A stretch of 64,000 nt of DNA from Paenibacillus tuaregi (GTDB taxonomy: Bacteria; Bacillota; Bacilli; Paenibacillales; Paenibacillaceae), in assembly GCF_900086655.1 (NCBI RefSeq), contig NZ_LT575476.1:4044543-4108542 (forward strand). The letters are read 5' to 3'. Positions within the stretch are counted from its first letter, which is position 1. Every line of letters begins with the position of its first letter. Below, in pieces: positions 16,869 to 25,766 of this stretch. The notes beneath the pieces were generated by a model that was given only the letters and a program-made list of their open reading frames with translations, ran no database searches and was not told the origin of the DNA. A program made the position numbers and the translations under genes.

Positions 16869-16883
16869 TGAAAATCATTCTCA
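16869..16883 (-). promoter_or_regulatory. Fur box
   Basis: The minus strand reads TGAGAATGATTTTCA, a 7-1-7 inverted repeat close to the TGATAATNATTATCA consensus, located 49 bp upstream of the lipoprotein start. Iron repression of the binding protein is expected. Confidence 0.75.
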
Positions 16884-16952
16884 ATTACTCCCCTAATTAT
16901 ATGAATACCTTCCGCACCGAACCATGCCTTTTTGTTTGGAAAAGAGCTTGGA

Positions 16953-18614
16953 CTATTGATTGCCTGTCCATAAAACAACCGCCCGCTCAAGCTGCAGCCG
17001 AATCGAAACCGGGTTATAAGGGATCCATTCATCCATAACCAGATGATGGACACCGCCTCCCTGAACGGCACGATGGTTCTTCCACCCAGGTGAAGCAAAC
17101 ACTCTCTCGGAATGTGCCGTGGAACCTAATTCATCCGGAAATACGATGACCAGTATCCGGTCTGCCTCATAGTCTTCCAACTCGGACATCTGGATGCCTA
17201 TCGAATGGAATTGCTCCCCGTGCTTGTCTATTTCCTGGGCAATTCTGACCGGCGGCCGTAGTCCCAGAGACCGGTACATGACATAACCTGCATTCCGTGC
17301 TCCATATACCCTTATCTCTTCTGGCTTGATAATCAGAAGCATAATAACTTCATCAGCAACTTTGCTTTGCTGAACCAGTATACGGGCGCTTTCTTCCTCT
17401 TGTTCAAAGTCAGCCAGCCATTGCTCAGCTTGATCACTTCTCTGAATGTAATGAGCAAGGAGACGAAATTGCTCCTTCCATCCGATTTCCATCCACGGAA
17501 TATGGACTATGGGTGCTGATAACCGCAGGCGCTCAGGGCTTAGCCCCAGATGTCTCATATGCAGGTCTGCGGCAAAAACCACTTCGATCCCGTTGACATC
17601 CAGTACCGAATTTATCTGTTCAACCGTACAGCCCGTATTAACATAAACAGCTGTCTGCAACGACTTGAGACCCGCTGATTGGACATATTCGCTGGTTTCA
17701 GAAATGATGACGGCTGGCTCCAAGCCAAGCAGCATCAAGTGAGCAGCATAAGGAGCAAGCAACACAGCCACCCGCTGGAGGAACTTCCCGTTATAACCGG
17801 AAGGCGTCTCTCCCGTCTGCTTTTTGAAACGGCGGCTGAGATAAAATTCATCCTTGTACCCTACCGTTTGTGCGATCTCCCTAAGCGTGCTGTGCCCGTC
17901 AAGCAGCAGTTCCTTAGCCCGGTGAACACGCAGACGAGACAAGTACTCTGTGGGTGAGTAGCCAGTTAGCTGCTTGAACAGAATGGAGTAGTGCGAACTG
18001 CTCACCCCGGCGATATGGGCTAGCTGCTCCCGCGTGATCTTTTCATGAAAGTTATGTTCCAAATATGTAATACTGCGCTCCATGGAGGACTGCTCATCTG
18101 CAACAGGCTTGACATCCATCCTCTCCAGCAGGATAAGGAGAAGCTGATGAAACAAAATCTGATTCTGTACATGACGAACTTCCCCTTCAGGCATACGATA
18201 CCTGTAAAGCTTCTCTGCAAGGGCCGTAATCTCAGATTCATAAGAGAAAAAATGGATTTGAGCATTCGAACTGATTCCGCTTTTTTGGGTCAATACCTCT
18301 TCAGGAAAGGATCTGATCTGTTCTAGGGTATGGATGGTCAGCTTATAGGCATGAAGGGGATTCAGATGATTGGCAGCAGCCAGCTCTGCTTCCTCATGTG
18401 CAGGAAGAAGAACAGCACTCCCTTTCATAAGCTCGTACCTCTCATCCCGGCAGGTAAGAACTGCGCTGCCACCAGCAACCGCAATCAACACCGCCGCATT
18501 CTCCTTAATCCGGTAAGCTGGTTGATTCGTGGTGCTGTAGAGCGATTCGATGCTCTCCAGCGTATATAATGGAAAATGGGACACTGTCCATTCCGATACA
18601 GGGTTGGTATTCAT
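16953..18614 (-). CDS. AraC-family activator fused to an iron-siderophore binding-protein domain
   Basis: The ATG at 18614, just after GGAGGAG, gives about 553 residues; an ATG at 18671 directly abuts its ribosome site and is less likely. The N-terminal ~170 residues resemble a cupin-like AraC sensor. A double helix-turn-helix follows at ~185-285 (ITREQLAHIAGVSSSHYSILFKQLTGYSP, then LREIAQTVGYKDEFYLSRRFKKQTGETP). The last ~260 residues look like a FecB/BtuF binding domain (YAAHLMLLGLEPAVIISE). This is the Btr (YbbB) layout: the regulator senses the incoming siderophore inside the cell. It lies 132 bp upstream of the siderophore-binding lipoprotein and probably activates it in addition to Fur control. 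Confidence 0.9.
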   Translation of the reverse strand: MNTNPVSEWTVSHFPLYTLESIESLYSTTNQPAYRIKENAAVLIAVAGGSAVLTCRDERYELMKGSAVLLPAHEEAELAAANHLNPLHAYKLTIHTLEQIRSFPEEVLTQKSGISSNAQIHFFSYESEITALAEKLYRYRMPEGEVRHVQNQILFHQLLLILLERMDVKPVADEQSSMERSITYLEHNFHEKITREQLAHIAGVSSSHYSILFKQLTGYSPTEYLSRLRVHRAKELLLDGHSTLREIAQTVGYKDEFYLSRRFKKQTGETPSGYNGKFLQRVAVLLAPYAAHLMLLGLEPAVIISETSEYVQSAGLKSLQTAVYVNTGCTVEQINSVLDVNGIEVVFAADLHMRHLGLSPERLRLSAPIVHIPWMEIGWKEQFRLLAHYIQRSDQAEQWLADFEQEEESARILVQQSKVADEVIMLLIIKPEEIRVYGARNAGYVMYRSLGLRPPVRIAQEIDKHGEQFHSIGIQMSELEDYEADRILVIVFPDELGSTAHSERVFASPGWKNHRAVQGGGVHHLVMDEWIPYNPVSIRLQLERAVVLWTGNQ

Positions 18615-18813
18615 TATAACTCCTCCGTATTCATCAAGGTCGCGCCTCGCGAGACGTTTATATTCTCGCATCTCCTATGCCCCCTGTCCACGGTGTATCC
18701 ATTTTAGGGAAGTTTCTTAATGTACTGTGTCATCTCACAGATTCGTTCTCTGGAGTGGCAGTATATTACATCAATGGATAATATGCTAAACTCAAATTGG
18801 AGGTGATAACATA

Positions 18814-19212
18814 ATGAAAGTAAAACTGGAAGGACTTACACTGCTAGCTGACGATGTTGCGCGGTTGGCCCGATTTTACCAGGAAGTCTTGGGATTTACT
18901 ATTGTTATAGAGGAGGAGCATTACGTAGAATTCGACAATTCAGGAGTGAGATTGGCCATTTGCTCTAAATCATTAATGGCGGACAACACCAACGGCTATG
19001 CTTCTTTTAAGGAAAGCCGGAAAGGTCAGGCCGTCGAGCTGAATTTCGAATGTGACTCGCCAGATCAAGTATACGCCTTATACGATAAATTCGTTTCGAA
19101 GGGAGCCGTTGATGTCACAGCTCCACAGATCAAGTCTTGGGGGCATACGACTGGCTTCTTCGGTGATCCCGAGGGAAATGTTCATTCTATTTTTGCAGTA
19201 AATCCTACATAA
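18814..19212 (+). CDS. VOC-superfamily protein (glyoxalase/bleomycin-resistance fold)
   Basis: The 132-residue protein has an excellent GGAGGTGATAAC ribosome site. It shows the paired beta-alpha-beta-beta-beta pattern of the VOC family: LTLLADDVARLARFYQEVLGF at the start and GFFGDPEGNVHSIF at the end. Candidate metal ligands are His39 or Glu42 in the EEEHYVEF segment and Glu in DPEGN. The enzymatic role is unknown; such small VOC proteins include dioxygenases, isomerases and antibiotic-binding proteins. A DinB-like gene follows after 74 bp with its own ribosome site and may be co-transcribed. Confidence 0.85.
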   Translation: MKVKLEGLTLLADDVARLARFYQEVLGFTIVIEEEHYVEFDNSGVRLAICSKSLMADNTNGYASFKESRKGQAVELNFECDSPDQVYALYDKFVSKGAVDVTAPQIKSWGHTTGFFGDPEGNVHSIFAVNPT

Positions 19213-19286
19213 TTTGCAGACAGGACCAAACTTTCCACCGTGCCGGAACTTGTAGTATGCTTGACCTTAAGAAGGGAGAGGATTTT

Positions 19287-19781
19287 ATGGTTAAACAACT
19301 GATCATCGGCGACGCAGCGAATGAACTGAGCACTACGCGCCGCATTCTGGAACGCTTGCCCGAGGAGCATATGTCGTGGAAGCCGCATGAGAAATCCATG
19401 ACGCTCGGTGGGCTGGCTACACATCTGGTCAACCTGCTCAATTGGCAAATCGCAATTTTTGAGTACCCGGAGCTTGATTTATCAACCATTCCGCAGCGGC
19501 GGGAGGCTTTGGAAAGACGGGCTGACATTCTGGAAGAATTCGACGCGAACGTTGGCAAGTTTGAAAAGCTGCTCGCTGAATGCGATGAAACAGCACTCGG
19601 TGAGGAATGGACTCTGCGCCACGGCAGCCATATCATCCTCCGCGCACCGCGGGCACTCGCGCTCCGCACTTTCGGATTAAGCCACATGGTCCACCACCGG
19701 GCACAGCTAGGGGTATACTTGCGGCTTCTCGATATTCCGGTGCCCGGTATGTACGGTCCATCGGCCGACGAGCAGGCCTAA
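19287..19781 (+). CDS. DinB-family protein
   Basis: The ATG at 19287, after GGGAGAGGA, gives 164 residues. The four-helix-bundle DinB/YfiT pattern is clear, with candidate metal-binding histidines in TLGGLATHLVNLLNW and LSHMVHHRAQLGVYLRLL. The segment SWKPHEKSMTLGGLATH is characteristic. DinB proteins are metal-dependent; some act as thiol (for example bacillithiol) S-transferases, but the role here is unknown. It probably forms a short unit with the VOC gene, ended by a terminator at 19901. Confidence 0.88.
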   Translation: MVKQLIIGDAANELSTTRRILERLPEEHMSWKPHEKSMTLGGLATHLVNLLNWQIAIFEYPELDLSTIPQRREALERRADILEEFDANVGKFEKLLAECDETALGEEWTLRHGSHIILRAPRALALRTFGLSHMVHHRAQLGVYLRLLDIPVPGMYGPSADEQA

Positions 19782-19900
19782 TAACGGAGTTTCTTGACAA
19801 TTCTCAAAATCTGCTTTTCTGCTGTTCCCCATACTGGACATCATATCTAAAACCTATTTGGAGATTAATTGGACTTTTCTAGAGATCAACTCTATTTTCG

Positions 19901-19939
19901 CCACACAAAGGCCTTGCTGGTCATTTGTGTGGTTTCTTT
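19901..19939 (+). terminator. Terminator of the VOC-DinB unit
   Basis: CCACACAAA (19901-19909) pairs perfectly with TTTGTGTGG (19924-19932), followed by TTTCTTT. Confidence 0.8.
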
Positions 19940-20071
19940 ACGTTCAAGTCCTTTCCCCTACTGTTATCAATTGGAATGCCGCATGTGGGTTCAGGGATTG
20001 TTAACAGTAACCTTCGGTCTAAACGCTCGAATTCAGCCACTTTAGGTATCCAGAAGACTGCCTTGGAATAA

Positions 20072-20129
20072 TAAAAAGCAGCCGCTCAGGTTTGAGCTGT
20101 CTGGTACAGTTCATCTATGAACGGCTGCT
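20072..20129 (-). terminator. Terminator of the C-S lyase gene
   Basis: On the minus strand AGCAGCCG (20122-20129) pairs with CGGCTGCT (20077-20084), with an inner GTTCAT/ATGAAC hairpin, and is followed by TTTTTATT. Confidence 0.75.
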
Positions 20130-20177
20130 GACTGTATTCATTGAGGTTCGTTTTGCACCTTGTCCCCAGGCTATTTT

Positions 20178-21392
20178 CTATATCGAATGACTGGCCCGGT
20201 AACTGTTCAAGAATGCAGCAATACGCTGCAGCCCCTTTTTCAGAATAGCTCTCGGGCATGCCAGATTTAGACGGATGTATCCATGGCCATGATCAACAAA
20301 CATGCTCCCCCCCTCCAGAAGCACACCTGCTTGGGCAGCGAAAAGGCCTGTTAGGTCTTCTTCTCCCGAAATATATTTACTAATATTGACCCACGCCAGG
20401 TAAGTGGCTTCGGGGATTTTAAATTCAGCTTCAGGAAGGTATTTACTTAAAAACTCATCCGTAAACTTGAAGTTATCATCAAGATACTGTAATAACTCTT
20501 TATGCCACTGCTGCCCATGTTCATAGGCTGCTTGAGTGGCCGCAATACTCAATGGATTTTTGAAGGAATAGTGCCGGCAAAGCCATAATTCCCGGAGCAT
20601 CTTATTAGGAATGATGACATTGGAAAACATCAGACCCGCCATGTTAAACGTTTTGCTAGGAGCCATACAGGTAACAATTCGATCCGATTGCGGAAACAAT
20701 TTGGCAAATGGCGTATGAGAAAGACCACTTCGAAGCAAATCACAATGTATTTCGTCCGAAATGATCCATACATTATTCCTTAGACAAATTTCGCCAACTT
20801 CCCGCAGTTCCTCTTCTTTCCAAAGTCGGCCAGTTGGATTGTGCGGGTTACAGAAGATGCATAAGGTGACCTTCGGATCATTTGCTTTGGCTTCAAGATC
20901 GGCATAGTTTATCGTATAATGCCCCTGTTCATTATTTAGTTCCGAACAAACCAGCTCCAGATTATTGAATTCCACAGCGGATTGGAAAAAGGCATACGAA
21001 GGCGTTAGAATCAACACTTTTTCATCCGGCTTGCAGATATATTCACATAACTCATAGAGTGCAGGGATAATGCCTGGGGAGGTTACCAGCTGCTCCTTGG
21101 GGAACGTCCAATCGTACATACGTGTTGTCCAATTCGATAGGGCCGCATAATAATTAGGATCAAATACTTGACTATAGCCGAAGATGCGATGATTAAGCCG
21201 CTTGTGTATCGCCTCAATAATTTCGGGGGGAGTCGCAAAATCCATATCCGCAATCCACATGCGTACAAATTCGTCATCCTTGTAAGGAAAATTCAAGTTC
21301 TCTCTCCCTTTAAACAAGTATTCCCGAAATCCGTCTGTATTCATAGAGTTCGTATTTCTACGATCAATAATTTCGTCAAAATTATACTTCAT
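20178..21392 (-). CDS. MalY/PatB-family PLP-dependent C-S lyase (cystathionine beta-lyase-like)
   Basis: The 404-residue fold-type I PLP enzyme has WIADMDFATPPEIIEAI near the N-terminus, which is diagnostic of the MalY/PatB subgroup. CNPHNPTGRLW, ISDEIHCDLL and the Schiff-base lysine in APSKTFNMAGL are all intact, and a C-terminal RLNLACP with the carboxylate-binding Arg is present. The family cleaves C-S bonds of cystathionine and cysteine conjugates, giving homocysteine or thiols, pyruvate and ammonia. It is slightly longer than the usual ~390 residues. It is divergent from an XRE-type regulator over a 235-bp region containing CGAAACA inverted repeats. Confidence 0.9.
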   Translation of the reverse strand: MKYNFDEIIDRRNTNSMNTDGFREYLFKGRENLNFPYKDDEFVRMWIADMDFATPPEIIEAIHKRLNHRIFGYSQVFDPNYYAALSNWTTRMYDWTFPKEQLVTSPGIIPALYELCEYICKPDEKVLILTPSYAFFQSAVEFNNLELVCSELNNEQGHYTINYADLEAKANDPKVTLCIFCNPHNPTGRLWKEEELREVGEICLRNNVWIISDEIHCDLLRSGLSHTPFAKLFPQSDRIVTCMAPSKTFNMAGLMFSNVIIPNKMLRELWLCRHYSFKNPLSIAATQAAYEHGQQWHKELLQYLDDNFKFTDEFLSKYLPEAEFKIPEATYLAWVNISKYISGEEDLTGLFAAQAGVLLEGGSMFVDHGHGYIRLNLACPRAILKKGLQRIAAFLNSYRASHSI

Positions 21393-21481
21393 AACGATGA
21401 CTCCCTCTTTCCACGTGCGATTTAAGCGTTCTGTTTTTGTATTATTTCATATCTAAAGTAACCCACTCAAAACAGCAATAA

Positions 21482-21517
21482 TTTCGCCAGACGAAACATT
21501 CAGTTGTTTTTGTTTCG
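21482..21517. promoter_or_regulatory. Candidate XRE operator repeats
   Basis: TTTCG (21482-21486) faces CGAAA (21492-21496), and CGAAACA (21492-21498) faces TGTTTCG (21511-21517), giving overlapping dyads in the middle of the divergent region. Binding by the neighbouring XRE protein is inferred. Confidence 0.4.
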
Positions 21518-21627
21518 CAATAATAAATTTTTAATATGATCTGTGATATACTTATCAAAAACAGAATTCAATTCACCTGTTATCACAACTTTGTCTATTC
21601 ATAAGAAACAACCGAAGGAGAGATCAC

Positions 21628-22338
21628 GTGACACCTACATTCAGCCGGGAAGTGGGTAAGAAAATCAGAAGCATCCGCAAATATAAGGGGATATCCATAG
21701 AGGAGCTGGGGAGGATCATTTACAAAAGCAAAGCCACAGTTTCCAAATATGAAACCGGAGATATCGCCATGGATATCGATACGCTCTATGCCATAGCGGC
21801 TGCTTTAAATGTACAGGTGGAGCAGCTATTGTGCGCTGAACCCAAAAAACCGTCTCCATTAATCGAGAACATGCCTAACACCTTTTTCAAAAATTCTAAC
21901 CGCTTTTACTCCTACTTCTACGACGGCCGAATAAACAAACTCATCAGATGCGTGGTTGATATCTTTCCTCAAACCAGCGGAGCCGGTTATAAAACCATGT
22001 TATATATGAACGTTCGCGATTTCGACCAATATTGGCAATGCGAAAATTCGTATTCAGGCCATACCGAGCATTATGACACGCTAACAACTCTGATTTTAAC
22101 GAACCAAGCTACACCTTTGGAGAAATTGACGATCAACATTCTGGCCTCTTTTCTTGAATCGGAACAAAAATGGGGATTGATGTCTGGAGTCTCTTTTCGC
22201 CCCTTTATGCCGATCGCCCTTAAAATGCTGTTTTCTAGATACCCGTTAACCGAAAATCAGGAACTCATCAATGAACTCAAAATATCCCGAGACGACATAC
22301 GTAGAATGAAAATGTATAACATGTTAGCCATAACTTGA
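21628..22338 (+). CDS. XRE-family regulator with unrecognised C-terminal domain
   Basis: The 236-residue protein starts at GTG after AAGGAGAG. Residues ~8-62 form a Cro/C1-type helix-turn-helix (VGKKIRSIRKYKGISIEELGRIIYKSKATVSKYETGD). The remaining ~165 residues have no family I recognise; they contain FYSYFYDGRINKLIRCVVDI and FDQYWQCENSYSGHTEHYDT and might form a ligand or dimer domain. Adjacent and divergent to a MalY/PatB C-S lyase, it is the probable regulator of that gene. A strong terminator follows. Confidence 0.85.
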   Translation: MTPTFSREVGKKIRSIRKYKGISIEELGRIIYKSKATVSKYETGDIAMDIDTLYAIAAALNVQVEQLLCAEPKKPSPLIENMPNTFFKNSNRFYSYFYDGRINKLIRCVVDIFPQTSGAGYKTMLYMNVRDFDQYWQCENSYSGHTEHYDTLTTLILTNQATPLEKLTINILASFLESEQKWGLMSGVSFRPFMPIALKMLFSRYPLTENQELINELKISRDDIRRMKMYNMLAIT

Positions 22339-22350
22339 GTAATTCAAAAT

Positions 22351-22382
22351 AAAAAAATGACCCTCCTGCGGGTCATTTTTTT
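22351..22382 (+). terminator. Terminator of the XRE gene
   Basis: AAAAAAATGACCC pairs with GGGTCATTTTTTT across a six-base loop; A-tract and T-tract make it usable in both directions. Confidence 0.9.
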
Positions 22383-22432
22383 CAAAGTGGCCATCATATG
22401 GGTCGAAATTAGACTCATCTATAGGGTGGCAG

Positions 22433-22684
22433 ATGTTTGCCAGATTTGGAACGAAAGTTACGATACTTGAGGGCTGCGAACAAGTATTGCCCGGGTTCGA
22501 AGGGGAGCTTGCTGCACCTGTAGTTCGCCAACTGAAAGAGGATGGAATAACAATCATTACAGGAGCAAACGTCACAGGGGCAGACCAGCATACAAACGGC
22601 ATTGACCTCCACTATTTGCACCAGAATGAGAGCTGTGTTGCGCAAGCTGAATATGCGCTAGCAGTTGTCGGAATGGCTTATTGA
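22433..22684 (+). pseudogene. Fragment of a dihydrolipoamide dehydrogenase/mercuric reductase-type gene
   Basis: An 83-codon open stretch reads FARFGTKVTILEGCEQVLPGF, then QLKEDGITIITGANV and finally ALAVVGMAY before a stop. This matches the central NAD-binding region of pyruvate dehydrogenase E3-type disulfide reductases. The FAD-binding N-terminus with the redox CxxxxC, and the dimerisation C-terminus, are both absent. It begins right after the XRE terminator. It is a non-functional remnant of a ~460-residue gene. Confidence 0.8.
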
Positions 22685-22762
22685 TTTTTTTCAGAGCAGA
22701 ACGGTTTAAGAACCACCAAAACGGTTTGGGAATCATTTAACCGAGAAAAGAGAGGTTACCTT

Positions 22763-23320
22763 ATGGAAAATTCAAGCGGTGTATATGCGGTTAGCGATCG
22801 CCTTGTTATTCGGCAATTTGCTTTGCATGATGTGCAGTCATTTTATCAATACCGGGCTAATCCGGCTGTCTCCCGATTTCAATCTTGGGAGAATTATACG
22901 TATGAAGATGCTGAAGCGTTTGTTAGAAAGCAGATGGCGCATAGCCCTGACCAACCCGGAACGTGGTTTCAATACGCCATTGCTTTGGTTGATTCCAATC
23001 AGTTAATCGGAGATTGCGCCATTCATACACTTGGAGCCGAACCTCGAATAGTGGAGCTCGGATTTACTCTTGCACCGGAATATCAAGGAACAGGATATAT
23101 GCACGAAGCCCTTTGCTCCCTGCTTGACTATGTTTTTGGAACGCTGGACAAACATAAAATGATCGCTTTTACCGATGTGCGAAATAAAAAATCCATTCAA
23201 GTTCTGGAGCGTTTAGGAATGAGGCGTGAAGGCCATTTGCTCCAAAATTATATGTCCAAAGGTATTTGGGTTGATGAGTATCAATATGCCATTCTCCAAT
23301 CAGAGTGGTTCACCAAGTGA
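22763..23320 (+). CDS. GNAT acetyltransferase, RimJ/RimL type
   Basis: The 185-residue protein starts at ATG after AGAGAGG. The pattern RLVIRQFALHDVQSFYQYRANPAVSRFQ is the N-terminal start of ribosomal-protein-type GNAT enzymes. LGFTLAPEYQGTGYMHEAL contains the acetyl-CoA pyrophosphate-binding Q/R-x-x-G-x-G/A loop (YQGTGY), and NKKSIQVLERLGMRREGHL is the conserved C-terminal helix. It uses acetyl-CoA to acetylate an N-terminal or small amine substrate that cannot be specified. It stands alone between a pseudogene and a convergent esterase. Confidence 0.88.
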   Translation: MENSSGVYAVSDRLVIRQFALHDVQSFYQYRANPAVSRFQSWENYTYEDAEAFVRKQMAHSPDQPGTWFQYAIALVDSNQLIGDCAIHTLGAEPRIVELGFTLAPEYQGTGYMHEALCSLLDYVFGTLDKHKMIAFTDVRNKKSIQVLERLGMRREGHLLQNYMSKGIWVDEYQYAILQSEWFTK

Positions 23321-23381
23321 CAAAATTACGAGCTTGAAAAAATTGTTCAAAAGTAAGGCCGAATTTATAACTGGCAAGAAG

Positions 23382-24404
23382 TCAGAACACGCATTCCGTA
23401 GCGATCGACGGACGCTTAAGCAATTCCCAGCCGGTCTTGGCGGATATAAAAGAAGCAAGCTCCCAGCCCATTCGGTAATGCGTCTGATATCCGGGGTGGT
23501 ATCGTCCGCCCCATCCTTCCACCTCTGGATGAATCAATCCTAAATCAACCACAAATACCTTCCCGTTTCCACCTTGATTGAAATAGGACACCACCTTATT
23601 CACACTGGCGAGATAGTTGTTATTCATCGTTCCGACACAACAAAAGACATAAGGATCGTTATACTTCCCCAGGATATCCTGAATGAATTTTATATAAGCG
23701 GCAATATACTCCTCATCATCGATTGGCGTGGAATAATCGTTCTGACCCAGATTAATGACGATCCCATCCGGGATATACCGGGAAAAGTCCCACGGCGCCG
23801 TACCCTTGCCAAGCGTCCCGGAAAAGTGTTCGGACAATCCCTGTCTGTTCCCTATCGCATCCTGCCAGACGCCAATCCCGCAAATGGCCATCGTATGATA
23901 TTCCGCGTTCAACATTCTGGCGCTGATTCCAACATAAGACATGTACCCATCATCCAGATGCGGAGCTTCAGCGAGCTCATGCGGATGGCCGATCCCGGCT
24001 CCATCCGTGATAGAATCGCCAAAGTATTCAAGCCTGACGGGCTTTGCGGTTGGAGGGGCAAGGAAGCTTCCGCCGTCAGGCAGAGAAAATTGATGAAACA
24101 CAATACTGCCGGTCAGAATCCCTGTACGCTTGTGAATCTCCAAAGTATGTTCACCATCCGGCAGCCCCTGCTCAATGATGTATTCATGAACTCCCTTCTT
24201 CAGATTGATCCAATTACAGGCGACGCCGTCCACTACAATTTCAACGTAATCCTGGCCACTGGAATCCTCGGCCGTCATCGAGATGGCCGTACCCCGGAAG
24301 GCAACAAAAACAGCGCTGTTTACCCAACCACATTTCGGATTCTCCTTCTCGGCGAGATCAAATCTCCCCATCAGCCTGGTACATGTGGGAAAGCTAAACT
24401 CCAA
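23382..24404 (-). CDS. SGNH/CE2-like carbohydrate esterase (first copy)
   Basis: The best start is TTG at 24404, just after GAGAGGAGG, giving about 340 residues. The N-terminal ~120 residues form a beta-rich domain (GRFDLAEKENPKCGWVNSAVFVAFRG) like the jelly roll of CE2 esterases. A GDSL/SGNH hydrolase follows: GDSITDG with Ser131, the oxyanion-hole Asn in NLGQNDYS, and a C-terminal HPGYQTH His. No signal peptide is present, so deacetylation of imported oligosaccharides in the cytoplasm is likely. It is divergent from a GntR/LacI-type regulator, and another esterase of the same architecture lies beyond that regulator, also with its nucleophile at residue 131. Confidence 0.85.
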   Translation of the reverse strand: MEFSFPTCTRLMGRFDLAEKENPKCGWVNSAVFVAFRGTAISMTAEDSSGQDYVEIVVDGVACNWINLKKGVHEYIIEQGLPDGEHTLEIHKRTGILTGSIVFHQFSLPDGGSFLAPPTAKPVRLEYFGDSITDGAGIGHPHELAEAPHLDDGYMSYVGISARMLNAEYHTMAICGIGVWQDAIGNRQGLSEHFSGTLGKGTAPWDFSRYIPDGIVINLGQNDYSTPIDDEEYIAAYIKFIQDILGKYNDPYVFCCVGTMNNNYLASVNKVVSYFNQGGNGKVFVVDLGLIHPEVEGWGGRYHPGYQTHYRMGWELASFISAKTGWELLKRPSIATECVF

Positions 24405-24455
24405 AGCAGTTCCTCCTCTCAACTTCTGTAAATAGAATTCTTGCATTACACTAAA

Positions 24456-24473
24456 AATAAAGTATACTTTAAT
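24456..24473. promoter_or_regulatory. Operator A for the GntR/LacI-type regulator
   Basis: AATAAAGTATACTTTAAT departs from a perfect 18-bp palindrome at one position. It lies 52 bp upstream of the first esterase start and matches operator B. Confidence 0.75.
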
Positions 24474-24596
24474 ATATAAATAATATATATTAATACTATC
24501 ACTACATATATATTTGGTCAACAAAACCCTGAGTTTTCTGTTATTCTATTACATAGTAGAATAGTTATCGGGTAACATTCTTGAATCATCCACAAA

Positions 24597-24614
24597 ATTA
24601 AAGTATACTTTAAT
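24597..24614. promoter_or_regulatory. Operator B, overlapping the regulator's own promoter
   Basis: ATTAAAGTATACTTTAAT is a perfect 18-bp palindrome. A TATAAT box at 24623-24628 places the -35 region inside it, so binding should block transcription of the regulator gene. Confidence 0.8.
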
Positions 24615-24664
24615 TAACTATTTATAATGCCAGATACTGATTCAGGAGAAAGAGGAGAGTTTTT

Positions 24665-25726
24665 GTGAACGAGCCGAAGTACGAGACGGTAAAGCAAGCA
24701 CTGCTGCAGCAGATCCACGCCGGCGGTCTTCGACCCGCCGATAAATTGCCGAGCGAAGAGGATCTGATGAAACAATTCCAAGTAAGCGGGATAACGATTC
24801 GAAAAGCGATGACAGAACTGGCCAACGAGGGTGTGATCACGAGAATCAAAAGAAAGGGCTCTTTTGTCAACGGAGCTATAGCCCTAGACCATTCAAGCCG
24901 TTTGATCGCATTCATTTTATCGGCAGAGGACAATTACGATGTCTCTTATCTGAAGATCATCAAGGGCGCGCAACAAGCCGCAGCCGAATTTGGTTACTCC
25001 TTGATTGTGGAATGGAGCAGCGAAAATTTGGCCGTTGAACGTGCCTCTATTCAGAAAATGCTGGACCGGAAGGTCGACGGCTTCCTGATTTATCCATTCG
25101 ATCCGATCCAAAGCAGGGATAACTTCCTGCTCATCGAACAAAACAACATCCCCTACCTATTGGTAGACCGCTACAATGTGGATCATCCGAGCTATTTTTC
25201 CGGCTGCAACAACTATGATGGGGCAATCCTGGCCACCCGGGAGCTGATCCGCCTGAAGCACACCAAAATAAAATTCGCAAGCTACCATTTCTTCCTTCAT
25301 TCTGAGCAGGAGCGGTTCGCAGGCTATTGCAGCGCTATGCGTCAGGCAGGACTCCCGGTAACCGACGATCATTTGTTGACCCACATGGATTATGATGCAT
25401 TGGCTGACAGCGTAATAAAGCGGGATGTCACCGCTTTGTTCTGCTCCAACGACAAGCTCGCCATTGAAATGATCGAGCAGCTGACCAGCCGGGACATTCA
25501 AGTCCCACAGGATGTTTCCGTCATCGGATTTGACGATTGGGATCATGCCGGCAATCTATCGATCGGATTATCCACCGTTCGGCAAGATTTCGAAGAAATC
25601 GGCAGAAACGCCGCGAATTTACTGAACCAGGTTATTCAGGGCAGTACCCATCGTGGCAGCACAAAAATATTGTCTGGGGTTTCATTGGTGCTCCGGGACT
25701 CTACATGTGAGAACCCTTACGCATAA
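24665..25726 (+). CDS. AraR-like GntR/LacI hybrid repressor (first copy)
   Basis: The 353-residue protein starts at GTG after GAGGAGAG. Residues ~5-70 form a GntR winged helix (PKYETVKQALLQQIHAGGLRPADKLPSEEDLMKQFQVSGITIRKAM). Residues ~85-350 form a LacI-type periplasmic-binding effector domain (LIAFILSAEDNYDVSYLKIIKGAQQAA; DVSVIGFDDWDHA). This fusion is the AraR architecture, a repressor released by a sugar. It lies between two CE2-like esterase genes and beside two copies of an AAAGTATACTTT palindrome. It is clearly paralogous to the regulator at 45641. The inducer is probably a hemicellulose- or mannoside-derived sugar (inference). Confidence 0.9.
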   Translation: MNEPKYETVKQALLQQIHAGGLRPADKLPSEEDLMKQFQVSGITIRKAMTELANEGVITRIKRKGSFVNGAIALDHSSRLIAFILSAEDNYDVSYLKIIKGAQQAAAEFGYSLIVEWSSENLAVERASIQKMLDRKVDGFLIYPFDPIQSRDNFLLIEQNNIPYLLVDRYNVDHPSYFSGCNNYDGAILATRELIRLKHTKIKFASYHFFLHSEQERFAGYCSAMRQAGLPVTDDHLLTHMDYDALADSVIKRDVTALFCSNDKLAIEMIEQLTSRDIQVPQDVSVIGFDDWDHAGNLSIGLSTVRQDFEEIGRNAANLLNQVIQGSTHRGSTKILSGVSLVLRDSTCENPYA

Positions 25727-25766
25727 CTTCTTGAACTCAAATCGATCCACGAGAGGAAGGTGTTTT

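Larger units (their letters stand above)
19782..20177. other. Gene-free stretch with two terminators
   Basis: This 396-bp interval between convergent genes holds a plus-strand terminator (19901-19939) and a minus-strand terminator (20072-20129). I see no gene or RNA signature in the remainder (about 19940-20070). Confidence 0.6.

Noticed and set aside
23574..24431. 285-codon plus-strand frame
   Set aside because: Antisense to the CE2-like esterase; no family features and no ribosome site.
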